Assembly: GCA_023228025.1 (NCBI GenBank)
Contig: JALOCD010000002.1
Span: forward strand, 1-64,000
Length of the DNA: 64,000 bases
Origin: Prolixibacteraceae bacterium
Lineage (GTDB): Bacteria > Bacteroidota > Bacteroidia > Bacteroidales > Prolixibacteraceae
Direction of reading: 5' to 3'
Part shown: positions 18,022-28,064 of the stretch, in pieces
Layout of the letters: every line of letters begins with the position of its first letter
Numbering within the stretch: the first letter of the stretch is position 1
Program-made: the position numbers and the translations under genes
Notes under the pieces: model-generated
Told to the model about the DNA's origin: nothing
Database searches by the model: none
What the model saw: only the letters and a program-made list of their open reading frames with translations

Positions 18022-20837
18022 AACAATATAGGTTTGCCCAAACCAACCGCTTCGAGCGGTTCCAATTGGGTTTTGGCATCGCCAACAACCACATAATACA
18101 TCCTGGCCGGATCTATGTATTTGTTGGCCATTTGAAGCTGTTTTTCGATTGTCAGCCCTTTTACGTAAGCCTCTTCCGTTTTTATATAATTGGCAGGCAG
18201 ATTATTCTCCGTCATGGTATTCAGCATACCCATCAAGCCGCTCAGCGTTTCAAAACGCAAGGCATTTCCTTTGAGCAAAGAGGATTTGGTAAAGTCGACA
18301 TACTCCTGGCTATTCGCCTTCCGGTATTTCTCCATCTCCGTTTTAAATATGGTAACTGATTCCAGCGTTGAATTTGTCCGGACTTTGGAAGAGGCAACAA
18401 ACTGTCCAAACTCTTTTGATCCGCTAAAGCTTGATCTGGCGCCATATGTAAATCCCTTCTCCTCCCTGAGGATAAGGTTCAATATGCCGTTAAAAGAACC
18501 GCCTAGTTTGTAATTTGCGACATATGCAGGATAGAAATCGGAGTTGGATCGCGTGATGGATGGCGCTCCGATAGAGATCACAGATTGCTTGGCCCCTGGA
18601 ACATCCACAAAATAAATCTGAGATTTCTCAGGTGCTGCCGGCATCTTAATTTCAGGCATCTCCACCTTTTTGGCAGCCCATTTGCTGTTCAATGATGCGA
18701 GTGCCTTCATGACCCTGGCCTCATCAATATTCCCGACAACCAACATCTCAGAAATGGATGGGGAGATGTATTTGTTGTAATATTCTTTCAGGTCATCCAG
18801 GGTTATTGCTGCAACTGAGCTCTCTGTTCCGGAGGCATCAATTGCCAACACATTGTCGCCGAAAATCAGTTTGTTCAGTGTTTTGGAAGCAAGAAATTCG
18901 GGACTTGCGGAATTTCTTTTGATCCCGTTGATGATCCTGCTTTTGGCCAGTGCAAATTGCTCCTTGTCCCATCTTGGCTCCAACAACATCTCTTCAACCA
19001 ATGCAAGTGACTTCTCAAAATTGCGGACTATCATACCTCCTGAACTGCGGAAACCCATGGAGCCAACCTCCATGGTAATATCTTCATTCGAAGAACCTAT
19101 CCTGATAGAAGCCCCCAAAAGACCAATGGCATCCTCCAACTCTTCCGGGGTTTTATTTTTAGTTCCTTCATTCATCATGGTAGCCACCAGATTGGCAACA
19201 CCTGCCTTGGCCACATTGTCAAGTTTGTGCCCACCAGCAATCTTAATGGTATACTGAACCATCGGCAATTCTGTCTGTGAAATTCCCCAGATTTTCAGTC
19301 CATTTGGCAAAGCGGCCGACCACGGTTTTGGAATGGTTACCTCAGGATCCGGTCCCGGAACCGGTTTGATGGAACGGTCAAGTTTTGTTTTTGTTTTGAC
19401 AATTGCTTCATCAGCAACCGGTACATCCTTCACCTCAGCCGCCTTGGTAACATCTTCTTCAACAACTCCGGCATTGACAGATCCTGAAACAATCAATTTT
19501 GCTTCACCTTTCGGAACGAAGCTGGTTTCAACAAAATTTTTGCCTTTGAGGTATTTGTTATAAACCGCCTTAACATCTGCCATGGTAACAGCCTGTGTAT
19601 TGGCAAGATCTTTCTTGTAAAATTCCGGATCACCGGCATAGATGTTATATTCAGCAAGTGTAAAAGCCTTGCTTTGAACGCTCTCAAATGAGTTGTAGAA
19701 ACGGGTTTCATCATTGGCCTTGATCCTGGTAAGGTCCTCTTCCGAAAACCAATCTTTTTCAAACTTGTCAAAGCCTTCAAAAATGGCCTTTTCTATATCA
19801 TTCAAGTTACCGCCCGGATTGGCCGTCACTGAAATGGTGAATGACCCGGCAAGCTCCTGGGAACCGTTTCTGGCCATCACCCGAGAGGTCAGTTTTTTGT
19901 CTTTAACAAGAATGGTATAAAGCGGCGATTTTTTCGTACCGGCCATCAATTCACCCAAAAAATTAAGCGCGTAAGCGTCTTTGGAGTAACGCTCTGCCGT
20001 TGGGAATACCATTGTCAGCATGGGTACTTTGGCAAAATTATCTTCCTGATAGAGTTTCACGGTGGCTGGCAATGATACAGGCATAGCCTTGCGTATCCCG
20101 ATTGGTTCGCCCTTTGAAATTTCGCCAAAATATTTTTCTATCATCGCTTTTACCACTACTTTATCAATGTCGCCGGCAACCACCAGTGTAGCATTGTTTG
20201 GCGAATAAAATTTATGGTGAAATGCCTTTACATCTTCCACTGTCGCATTTGTAAGGTCCTTCATGTCGCCAATTACAGTCCAACTGTAGGGGTGTCCTTT
20301 GGGATAAAGAGTCCTTGCCAGTATCTCCTGATTGAATCCATAGGCGGCATTGTCTACGCTCTCCCTTTTTTCGTTCTGAACCACATTCTGCTGGTTAACA
20401 AGGGCAGATTTTGTGACCATATTTTCCAAATAACCCATACGGTCGGATTCCATCCACAATGCCATTTCAAGGGCATTTTTCGGGACAACCTCGTAATAAT
20501 TGGTCCGGTCCTGATTGGTACTACCATTGAGGGTTCCACCTGCTCCCTGGATATTTTTGAAAAATTGATCTTCGGGTACGTTTTCGGATTTCTGGAACAT
20601 CATGTGCTCAAAAAGATGGGCAAATCCGGTCTTTCCGGTTACTTCCCTGCTCGAACCCACATGGTAATATACGGCAACAGCCGCAATCGGATCGGATTTG
20701 TCTTCATGCAACACCACCGTCAGCCCATTTTTTAACGTGTATTTTTCAATAGGAATTGACATTCCCGCCTCTTTTGCCTGCAAATTGCCTGCAAATAAAG
20801 GAACAACAACCAACAATTTCAAAAGATTTTTTTTCAT
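18015..20837 (-). CDS. M16-family zinc metallopeptidase, two-domain, exported
   Basis: A 940-residue pitrilysin/processing-peptidase-type protein with a signal peptide (LLKLLVVVPLFAGNLQA). The inverted zinc motif His74-x-x-Glu77-His78 is in the N-terminal domain (FAHLFEHMMF), with the downstream Glu ligand near QNEKRES. A second, non-catalytic M16 half begins at about residue 500 (PWSAALPNGLKIWG). Between them lies a linker rich in Val, Lys and Pro. This two-halves-in-one-chain form is common in Bacteroidota, where it degrades peptides in the periplasm. It shares its terminator with the convergent asparaginase gene. Confidence 0.93.
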   Translation of the reverse strand: MKKNLLKLLVVVPLFAGNLQAKEAGMSIPIEKYTLKNGLTVVLHEDKSDPIAAVAVYYHVGSSREVTGKTGFAHLFEHMMFQKSENVPEDQFFKNIQGAGGTLNGSTNQDRTNYYEVVPKNALEMALWMESDRMGYLENMVTKSALVNQQNVVQNEKRESVDNAAYGFNQEILARTLYPKGHPYSWTVIGDMKDLTNATVEDVKAFHHKFYSPNNATLVVAGDIDKVVVKAMIEKYFGEISKGEPIGIRKAMPVSLPATVKLYQEDNFAKVPMLTMVFPTAERYSKDAYALNFLGELMAGTKKSPLYTILVKDKKLTSRVMARNGSQELAGSFTISVTANPGGNLNDIEKAIFEGFDKFEKDWFSEEDLTRIKANDETRFYNSFESVQSKAFTLAEYNIYAGDPEFYKKDLANTQAVTMADVKAVYNKYLKGKNFVETSFVPKGEAKLIVSGSVNAGVVEEDVTKAAEVKDVPVADEAIVKTKTKLDRSIKPVPGPDPEVTIPKPWSAALPNGLKIWGISQTELPMVQYTIKIAGGHKLDNVAKAGVANLVATMMNEGTKNKTPEELEDAIGLLGASIRIGSSNEDITMEVGSMGFRSSGGMIVRNFEKSLALVEEMLLEPRWDKEQFALAKSRIINGIKRNSASPEFLASKTLNKLIFGDNVLAIDASGTESSVAAITLDDLKEYYNKYISPSISEMLVVGNIDEARVMKALASLNSKWAAKKVEMPEIKMPAAPEKSQIYFVDVPGAKQSVISIGAPSITRSNSDFYPAYVANYKLGGSFNGILNLILREEKGFTYGARSSFSGSKEFGQFVASSKVRTNSTLESVTIFKTEMEKYRKANSQEYVDFTKSSLLKGNALRFETLSGLMGMLNTMTENNLPANYIKTEEAYVKGLTIEKQLQMANKYIDPARMYYVVVGDAKTQLEPLEAVGLGKPILFK

Positions 20838-20991
20838 TCGGAAATAATTTAGTTAAACGGTTAATATACACAACTTGATTCATTCATACTGAATTGGTTA
20901 GACAACTTTAAATCATTTTGGTTTAGTTAACAGAATTTTTTTTTACTTTTACCACTTCAAGTCTCCACTATTAACTACTATATTACTGAAC

Positions 20992-23900
20992 ATGAATATT
21001 TTAACGCAAACCAGACTGGTTTTTCGTGCACCATTGCTATTTATTGGTTTAATTTCTTGTTTTATTACCCTACATGCCCAATCCAGGGATGGTAAATTGT
21101 TGCAAGGCGAAAAATGGGAGAAATTCAATCCCTCAGAAAAGAAGGCCGATTTTTATGTTTCCCCTACCGGGAATGACAATTGGAGCGGTACACTACCGGA
21201 ACCCAACTCCCTAAAAACCGACGGACCTTTCGCCTCCATCGAAAAGGCCCAAAAGGCGGTCAAAACATTGAAATCAAAAGTCTATTTCACCAAAGACAAA
21301 CCGATCGAAAAAAGGTGGATCGGATCGCCGCACCCGCTTGGACGCGGTAAAGACATCCTGGTATTCATCCGCGAAGGGTACTATTATTTGAACCAACCGC
21401 TACTATTTGAACCTGAGGATGGAGGCGAAAGAGTAGAAACCAATCTTCCTACCGGCGCTTTCGAATACCACAAGGTAAAAGATCATTATGTCACCTATGC
21501 GGCTTTTCCTGGAGAGCATCCGGTATTATCCGGTGGCCGGCCGGTTTCAGGTTGGAAATTGAAGAAGGGTGTCTGGTCGGCTTCCCTGGATGTTGACTCG
21601 GTCAGCATGTTTCTGGTCAATGGCAGTAAGCAAACACTGGCCAGGAAACCCAACAACGGATATTTTATCCCCTCCAGTGTATCGAAGAAAACGGATGAGC
21701 TCAATTTTGGCAAAGGAGAACTTGAGCCATGGAAAGAGCTGACAGGCAACAGGGTGATCATGCTTTTGCGCTGGCATACGGGTATCAACAGCTTCAACAG
21801 TATTGATCCGAAACAGGGCACCGCAATCCTCGCATCACCACAGGAAGGAATTGTAATCGTACCCCCCAGATATTATGTAGAGAATCTGAAGACTTTGCTG
21901 GATACTGCGGGCGAGTGGTATTACGACAGGAAGATCAAAGAACTCAGTTTCATCGCACCCAAAGAGTTGGGTGATCCAAACAAGGCCTCAACTTCTGTCG
22001 CCAAATTGAACCAACTCGTAGTGGTAAAAGGCGAAAAGGGACATCCCGTTCGAAACTTACGGTTCTACGATCTGACATTTGAGGGGGTTTTAGCCGGAAA
22101 CAGCGCTTTATCCTTCGAGTTTGCCCATGCTTGCGAATTGGCCGAGAGCCGGGTGAGATCGTGTGCCGGAACCGGAATATCCGTCAAGGCCGGATGCTAC
22201 CAAACCAGAATTTTCGATAACCAGATCACCTCCATCGATAACGGGGGCATTTATGTAACCGGCTCCGTCAAACCCGTATGGCAAAGCGAAGTGGACTACA
22301 ACAAAGGGGTTCCCTCTAGCGCTGGCGGCGATAGTCCGAAGATCATTCGCGAAACGATGATTTTCAGAAACCGGCTCTCCGATTGCGGGGGCATCAGCAT
22401 ATTGGCCAACAATACTCTTTCCACCACCATTTCGCACAATTACATCACCAAAACCCGCGGCCGCTATGGCATCGATGTAGGCGACTGGTCCAATCAGGAG
22501 GATGCGCTGGACGGAAATTACACTGTTGAATACAACCATCTGGAAGATGTCCAGCAGGATGCAGACGATTCGGGCGCCATCAAAACTGCCGGAATGGTTT
22601 TCAATTCTGTTGTCAGACGAAATCTGGTGCACAAGGTCCATGCCGGCTTCTTCAACGACAATGTCGGATTTTGGTTCGACAACATGTCGCAGGGATGGCT
22701 TACCGAAGAGAACATCTATTACGATCTGGAACAGGGTGAGATGAAATACTGTGCTGCCCAACCCGAGGACAACACCTATCGCAACAATTTCAAAATTGAA
22801 TCGCCGGCCAATGCTCCGGAGATGATTATCGATGGAGTCCCCAATTTCAGGTATAGCAGATTATCCATTGTTCCATCAGGCCAGCCTTCGGGCTCCTACC
22901 CTGCGGGAAGTGTCATTCAGCTCTCTGCCCTGGTTGAGAATGCCGGATCCACTGGAATTGCCCCTGTTGAGCTCTATCTGGATGGCAAAATATACGAAAC
23001 AAAACTCTTTCCTGTGATCAAAAACAACAGCCGATCCATCGATTTTCAACTACGGATTTACGATGCCGGAGAGCATCAACTTTCAATTGGATCGACCCCG
23101 CATCAAAAGATCGAAGTGACAGGTACAAAACCCACTGTCGTTTTTGAGAATTTAAAACTCTCGGTAACCAGGTGCCTGGAAGGTGAACCGGTGAACCTTC
23201 AGGCTACCGCGAAAAACCTCACCTCCGAAGGCCAGAAGCCTGAAGTTGTAATCTTTCTGGACGACAAAAGCTTTCAAAAGCAGCCAATGGATTTGAAGGC
23301 AAATGAGTCGGGAATCGTACGTTTTGACCTCAAAATCCCGGCAGGCAACCATACAGTGAGAATTGGCAACAGTGCCGTGGAAAAGATCCTGGTACAACCC
23401 AAAATTTCTTTGGATCTCTCCAAAATGAAGATCATGGAATATGGGTCACCGCGCTCGAAACCATATGCCATTGAATCTGATGTACAGAACATCCGTTTCA
23501 CGATTGCCGCTTGTGGCTCCGATTTCTACCATGCGGAGGATTCCTATGCGGCTGCCTACGTAAAAAATATCAAAGGCGATTTCGTGGCAACGCTGAAGAT
23601 TGCCAAATTCGGCGATCGAACCCACGAATGGTTCAGAAGCGGCCTTTTTGTGCGCAACGACATCGCCAAAAGTTTTGATGTTCAACCAGGAAGCAAAGGG
23701 TCTGTCCTGCTTTTCGGAACACCAGGACGTGCAGGTATAGAATACGACGAATTTGCCAACGGATGCATGCACAAAGCCAGCAGCCAGAACCTTCCCGAGC
23801 ATAGCAAGACCCCGATCTATCTGAAACTGGTCCGCCATGGCAACAGCTTCAGTGGTTACGTGAGCCTGGATGGCACTAACTGGATCATCGAAAAGCATTC

Positions 23901-24015
23901 GACCGATATTCCGGGAATAAACGAATCTGTGGATCTTGGTTTGGCCGCAGGTGGACCGGATACAAGGCAATACAAGGTAGAATTCAGTGATTGGAAAATT
24001 GAAGTTGCCAAATGA
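20992..24015 (+). CDS. Secreted right-handed beta-helix protein with C-terminal sugar-binding-like domain
   Basis: A 1007-residue exported protein. It opens with the signature DFYVSPTGNDNWSGT and GPFASIEKAQKAV that begins many parallel beta-helix polysaccharide-active proteins. Helix coils run from about residue 340 to 620, with Asn/Asp-rich turns (DNQITSIDNGGIY, NRLSDCGGISILANN, HNYITKT). CARDB-like beta-sandwich segments follow (about 640-810). The last 190 residues look like a DUF1349/laminin-G-like domain (WFRSGLFVRNDIAKS, SFSGYVSLDGTNW). It is probably a glycan lyase or hydrolase; no catalytic residue can be named. The next gene overlaps its stop by four bases. Confidence 0.75.
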   Translation: MNILTQTRLVFRAPLLFIGLISCFITLHAQSRDGKLLQGEKWEKFNPSEKKADFYVSPTGNDNWSGTLPEPNSLKTDGPFASIEKAQKAVKTLKSKVYFTKDKPIEKRWIGSPHPLGRGKDILVFIREGYYYLNQPLLFEPEDGGERVETNLPTGAFEYHKVKDHYVTYAAFPGEHPVLSGGRPVSGWKLKKGVWSASLDVDSVSMFLVNGSKQTLARKPNNGYFIPSSVSKKTDELNFGKGELEPWKELTGNRVIMLLRWHTGINSFNSIDPKQGTAILASPQEGIVIVPPRYYVENLKTLLDTAGEWYYDRKIKELSFIAPKELGDPNKASTSVAKLNQLVVVKGEKGHPVRNLRFYDLTFEGVLAGNSALSFEFAHACELAESRVRSCAGTGISVKAGCYQTRIFDNQITSIDNGGIYVTGSVKPVWQSEVDYNKGVPSSAGGDSPKIIRETMIFRNRLSDCGGISILANNTLSTTISHNYITKTRGRYGIDVGDWSNQEDALDGNYTVEYNHLEDVQQDADDSGAIKTAGMVFNSVVRRNLVHKVHAGFFNDNVGFWFDNMSQGWLTEENIYYDLEQGEMKYCAAQPEDNTYRNNFKIESPANAPEMIIDGVPNFRYSRLSIVPSGQPSGSYPAGSVIQLSALVENAGSTGIAPVELYLDGKIYETKLFPVIKNNSRSIDFQLRIYDAGEHQLSIGSTPHQKIEVTGTKPTVVFENLKLSVTRCLEGEPVNLQATAKNLTSEGQKPEVVIFLDDKSFQKQPMDLKANESGIVRFDLKIPAGNHTVRIGNSAVEKILVQPKISLDLSKMKIMEYGSPRSKPYAIESDVQNIRFTIAACGSDFYHAEDSYAAAYVKNIKGDFVATLKIAKFGDRTHEWFRSGLFVRNDIAKSFDVQPGSKGSVLLFGTPGRAGIEYDEFANGCMHKASSQNLPEHSKTPIYLKLVRHGNSFSGYVSLDGTNWIIEKHSTDIPGINESVDLGLAAGGPDTRQYKVEFSDWKIEVAK

Positions 24016-25367
24016 ACTGGTCAGATTTAAAAAAACGCAGAAGAAAACAAATCGTAATATTTCTAGGTATCATGCTTCCATTGCTGATGATCTCACGGAT
24101 TTTTTTTCATCATCACAAAGAGCATGGTCGTGAAAAAATTGGGTTTCATCAGGCTATATATGATCAGAAAGGGAAACTGCTGCCCTGGATATCCTGGGAA
24201 GAAGCCCTGAAAAAGGAGATGACATGGTACTACAAAGCCCCTTTGGGGAAATCGGGGTATCCGGTCTATTTCTATTCAACATTTATTGATTCAGATTACA
24301 AACCGTACAAAACCGATATCATTCCATCCACGCAACTCGGTATGGGAATCTTATCCTATCTGAAATACTGGGAATTTACCGGAAAATCGGATAGCCTTCC
24401 GTTGAAATATGCCATCAAAATGGGCCAGTTCCTGATCCATGAAGCCTCCACCCCAAACGTTGGTAAATATCCTGGATTTCCGCGTTCAACCGGAACCCAT
24501 GAGGATATTCCAATTAAAAAAAGTTCACAGGGAGATGCCAAATACGGGGAACAGGTGATCGAACCCGACAAGGGAGGAATTGCAGGATATGCCTATCTTA
24601 AGCTTTTTGAAAAAACAGGAAACATCCTCTGGAAAGAAAAGGCATTGGCGATTGCCTCTGTTTTGGCAGAAAATATGCGCACCGGGGATCAATCCAAAGC
24701 CCCCTGGCCCTTTCGGGTGGATGCAATCACCTGCAAATATTGGGGCGAGCGAAACGGGAACATGGCTTATATCCTCCGATTGTGGGATGGTTTGATCGGA
24801 CATGGATGCACACAATTAAGCGAACCCCGCGCAAAATTATGGAACTGGATCAAAAATGTACAGTTCAAGGCTCCCGAGGATAGGGCCCACTCCCACTGGA
24901 TCCAGTTTTTCGAGGACATGACGGAAGAGGACAACCGAAACTCCTGGGCCCCGCTCGAAATGGCACGCTACCTGATTGAAAAAAAAGAGGTTCTCGATCC
25001 TGAATGGAAAAGCATGGCTGGGCAATGCATCGACTTCGCGATGAAATATTTTGCCATCAAGATGCCGGGCGATGTCACTTTAATGGGGGAACAGGATTCA
25101 GACCTTCGTCCCTGGGGAGGCGCTTGTTCAAAACTGGGTGGTGTCTCTGCCATGTTTTATGCTGCTGGCGGAGGAGAGCGCTACCGCGAAATCGCCCTGC
25201 GAAACCTCAACTGGGTCACCTATTTCATCGACTCCGACGGAGGACCGGCAGCCATGTGCGACGTGAAAGAGTGGCGCAAAGGATCGTGGCAGGAGGATTG
25301 CCATACCGATGTGGTACACAATTTTATCGATGCGATGAATGCGGTTCTGGAATTTCGAAGCCTATAA
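24012..25367 (+). CDS. Membrane-anchored six-hairpin (alpha/alpha toroid) glycosidase-like protein
   Basis: A 451-residue protein with a basic N-terminus (LKKRRRKQ) and a single hydrophobic segment at about residues 14-31 that anchors or exports it. The rest is rich in paired helices and aromatic-acidic motifs (YYKAPLGKSGYPVYFYS, GIAGYAYLKLFEKTGN, DSDLRPWGGACSKLGGVSA, EDCHTDVVHNFIDAM), suggesting an (alpha/alpha) toroid as in glucuronyl hydrolases and epimerases. The exact family is not identified. Its start overlaps the stop of the beta-helix gene (ATGA), so the two are translationally coupled and probably act on the same glycan. Confidence 0.65.
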   Translation: MNWSDLKKRRRKQIVIFLGIMLPLLMISRIFFHHHKEHGREKIGFHQAIYDQKGKLLPWISWEEALKKEMTWYYKAPLGKSGYPVYFYSTFIDSDYKPYKTDIIPSTQLGMGILSYLKYWEFTGKSDSLPLKYAIKMGQFLIHEASTPNVGKYPGFPRSTGTHEDIPIKKSSQGDAKYGEQVIEPDKGGIAGYAYLKLFEKTGNILWKEKALAIASVLAENMRTGDQSKAPWPFRVDAITCKYWGERNGNMAYILRLWDGLIGHGCTQLSEPRAKLWNWIKNVQFKAPEDRAHSHWIQFFEDMTEEDNRNSWAPLEMARYLIEKKEVLDPEWKSMAGQCIDFAMKYFAIKMPGDVTLMGEQDSDLRPWGGACSKLGGVSAMFYAAGGGERYREIALRNLNWVTYFIDSDGGPAAMCDVKEWRKGSWQEDCHTDVVHNFIDAMNAVLEFRSL

Positions 25368-25370
25368 AAT

Positions 25371-25556
25371 ATTACACAGAGTTTCACAGAGAAGCACAGA
25401 GTTACACAGAGAGAGAATTTGAAGAAATCAAATTGTTAATGAGTTTTGAGATTCTAATTCTATTAACATTTCAAACAATACAAACTTTTTTAACCCTTCA
25501 AACATTTTTTTTGTTCTCTGTGGTCCTCTGTGCTTCTCTGTGAAACTCTGTGTAAT
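25371..25556. repeat. ACACAGAG-type repeat as a large inverted pair
   Basis: A left arm of TTACACAGAG / TTTCACAGAG / AAGCACAGAG units at 25371-25417 is mirrored by a right arm at 25514-25556. The outer 30 bases form a perfect inverted repeat. The roughly 100 bases between are AT-rich. Related copies occur near 41137 and 59153. It fills most of the gap between two carbohydrate-enzyme genes. Confidence 0.8.
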
Positions 25557-25594
25557 GAAAAAACGAACTACTATAAATACAAAATCCAATTAAC

Positions 25595-27922
25595 ATGAGA
25601 AAACTACATTTGCTGACATTACTACTATTTTTCACCGTTTCACTTTCAGCTCAAATGACGGACCTGAGCAGAGCAACGGTTATTGCCTCCAAAAATATTC
25701 CAGCACCTGTTCGGGAAACAGCCATCAGGGTACTGAAGGAAGAGATCGCCCAGCGATCGACCATTCAGCTCAAAGAGACTGAAAAGTTCGGGAATCAGGT
25801 AGTTCTGGCATTGGTTTTATCTTCGGAAAAAGAACTGGCAGGAATAACAATCCCAGTCAACAATTCAGATCTTAAACCCGAAAACAAGCCGGAAGGATAC
25901 CGTTTGATTCTGGATCAAAGCAATGGTAAAAAGATCTTGTGGCTGATCGCGGCAGATCAAAGGGGAATCATCTTCTCCATCGGTCAATTGCTGAGAACAG
26001 CCGAGCTGTCGCGTGGAAGATTTCTCTTTGACAAAAAGAATGAAATTGCCACCTCTCCGAAATACCCTATCCGCGGCCATCAGATTGGTTACCGCAATAC
26101 GGCCAACTCCTGGGACTCCTGGACCATGGAGCAGTATGAAAAATACCTGCGCGAACTGGCGTTTTTCGGCACCAACAGCATCGAGAACATCCCCTTTCAC
26201 GACGGTAAAAACAATCCGTTGATGAAATATCCAAGAGATGTGATGAACAACAAAATTGCTGAGATCTGTCACGAATATGGCCTAGACCACTGGGACTGGA
26301 TCCCTGCCGATGTGGATCTTTCAGACCCTGTCAAGTTTAAGGAGGAGGTTGCCAGGCACGAAGCGTATTACAAGAATTGCCCGTATCTGGATGGCATATT
26401 CTTTCCGGGAGGCGATCCGGGCAGCAATCATCCAAAAGATGTCATGCCTTTCCTGAAAGCGGTCACCGAAAAATTGAAAAAATACCATCCCAAGGCCACC
26501 ATGTGGATCTCGCTTCAGGGATTCAGTGATGAACAGGTCGACTACTTTTACCAATATCTTGATACCAACAATCCCGATTGGCTGACAGGAGTTGTTACAG
26601 GCCCAGGCAGTCCCGATCTTGCGGCGACCAGATTCCGTTTGCCAAAAAAGTATCAGCACCGTCACTATCCCGATTTGACGCATACCGTGCGATGCCAGTA
26701 TCCGACTTTGAATTGGGACCAGGGATTTGCGCTGACTGAAGGGAGGGAGGTCTGTAATCCGCAACCAGTCTATTATGCGAAAATCCACAACCGCCTTGCA
26801 CCTTTTACCGATGGCTTCCTCTCTTACTCCGATGGATGTCATGACGATATCAACAAAGTAACCTGGAGTCAGATGGCCTGGGACCCAACAAGGCCAGTCC
26901 GCGATGTATTGGTGGAATATGCCCGGTTCTTTTTCGGCAACGCAATGGCAGAAGCCGGGGCAGACGGAATTTTAGCGCTTGAGCGCAATTGGGTTGGGCC
27001 AACAGAGGAAAATGGCGGCATCGAAGCGACCTACTCTTTTTGGAAGAACCTGGAAACAATGCATCCCGAATTGAACAAAAACTGGCGCTGGCAATTGCTG
27101 GTGATGCGCTCGAACTACGATGTTTTCGTTAAGCGCAGAAAGGCATACGAGCAAAAATTGGAAAAAGAGGCCAATGAAGTGCTTTTGAAAGCGCCAGTTT
27201 TGGGTTCGGGAAAAGCCATGGAAGCCGCGCTTGAGCTGGTTAACAAGGGCGATAAGGAACCAATTACCACCGATTTAAGGACGAAAATTGTAAACCTTTG
27301 TGAAGCGCTCTGGCAATCCATCGGACTGCAAACCAGTGTGAAAAAATACCAGGCAAGCGGTTCGGAGCGGGGCGCCATTCTCGATTTCATCGATTATCCG
27401 CTCAACAACCGATGGTGGTTGACCGATGAATTCAAAAAGATCGAAAAGATGGCAACCGAAAAGGAGAAACTTGCCCGCTTGGAGGTGATCGCCAAATGGG
27501 AGAATCCCGGACCAGGCAGTTATTATGACAACGTTTCAGATATCTCAAAAAGCAGTCATGTACTAACCGTCTCGGACGATGCAACAGATGTCGCCTGGTG
27601 GGAAGGCGGACTAAGCCGGAGAAGGTTGTCGACGCAGCTTTTCCAGAACTTTCCGGTCCTGAAATACAACGATTTGGATCCAAATGGCCGCTACCTGATC
27701 AGAATTGCCGGCTACCGCGAAGCCTTGCTTAGGGTAGATGGCGAACGCATCGACCCGACCATCTACAACAAAGGATATGAGGAATTCAAGGAGTTTCCGC
27801 TCAATCCAAAATATGTGAGTGATGGCAAAATCGATGTCACTTTTGATCAACCCGAAGAATCCACACTTAACTGGAGGGAGAGATCGAAAGTCACTGATGT
27901 TTGGTTGATTAAACTTAACTAA
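25595..27922 (+). CDS. Secreted glycoside hydrolase-like protein (GH67/GH20-type N-domain plus TIM barrel)
   Basis: A 775-residue exported protein (signal peptide LLTLLLFFTVSLSAQ). Residues about 25-150 have the mixed alpha/beta layout of the accessory domain found before GH67 alpha-glucuronidases and GH20 enzymes (PAPVRETAIRVLKEEI, DQRGIIFSIGQLLR). A barrel follows from about 155 (YPIRGHQIGYRNTANSWDSW, EICHEYGLDHWDWIPADVD, YLDGIFFPGGDPGSNHP, GFLSYSDGCHDD), with acidic residues that could be catalytic. A helical segment and a C-terminal beta domain close the chain. The neighbours suggest uronic-acid-containing glycans, but the family and substrate are not certain. Confidence 0.65.
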   Translation: MRKLHLLTLLLFFTVSLSAQMTDLSRATVIASKNIPAPVRETAIRVLKEEIAQRSTIQLKETEKFGNQVVLALVLSSEKELAGITIPVNNSDLKPENKPEGYRLILDQSNGKKILWLIAADQRGIIFSIGQLLRTAELSRGRFLFDKKNEIATSPKYPIRGHQIGYRNTANSWDSWTMEQYEKYLRELAFFGTNSIENIPFHDGKNNPLMKYPRDVMNNKIAEICHEYGLDHWDWIPADVDLSDPVKFKEEVARHEAYYKNCPYLDGIFFPGGDPGSNHPKDVMPFLKAVTEKLKKYHPKATMWISLQGFSDEQVDYFYQYLDTNNPDWLTGVVTGPGSPDLAATRFRLPKKYQHRHYPDLTHTVRCQYPTLNWDQGFALTEGREVCNPQPVYYAKIHNRLAPFTDGFLSYSDGCHDDINKVTWSQMAWDPTRPVRDVLVEYARFFFGNAMAEAGADGILALERNWVGPTEENGGIEATYSFWKNLETMHPELNKNWRWQLLVMRSNYDVFVKRRKAYEQKLEKEANEVLLKAPVLGSGKAMEAALELVNKGDKEPITTDLRTKIVNLCEALWQSIGLQTSVKKYQASGSERGAILDFIDYPLNNRWWLTDEFKKIEKMATEKEKLARLEVIAKWENPGPGSYYDNVSDISKSSHVLTVSDDATDVAWWEGGLSRRRLSTQLFQNFPVLKYNDLDPNGRYLIRIAGYREALLRVDGERIDPTIYNKGYEEFKEFPLNPKYVSDGKIDVTFDQPEESTLNWRERSKVTDVWLIKLN

Positions 27923-27938
27923 ATCATTTAATAATCAA

Positions 27939-28064
27939 CAAATTACAAATTACAAATTACGAATTACGAATTACGAATTGGGGGATTGACTGAACTACCA
28001 ACCAGTTATTCCTGGAGTCGCTCCTATCCAATTCGTAATTCGTAATTTTTGTAATTCGTAATTG
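27939..28064. repeat. AATTACGAATTACG-type inverted repeat pair
   Basis: Tandem AATTACGA / AATTACAA units at 27939-27984 are mirrored by CCAATTCGTAATTCG units at 28028-28064. The right arm runs into the coding sequence of the phosphatase gene, where it encodes the last residues and the stop codon. Confidence 0.85.
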
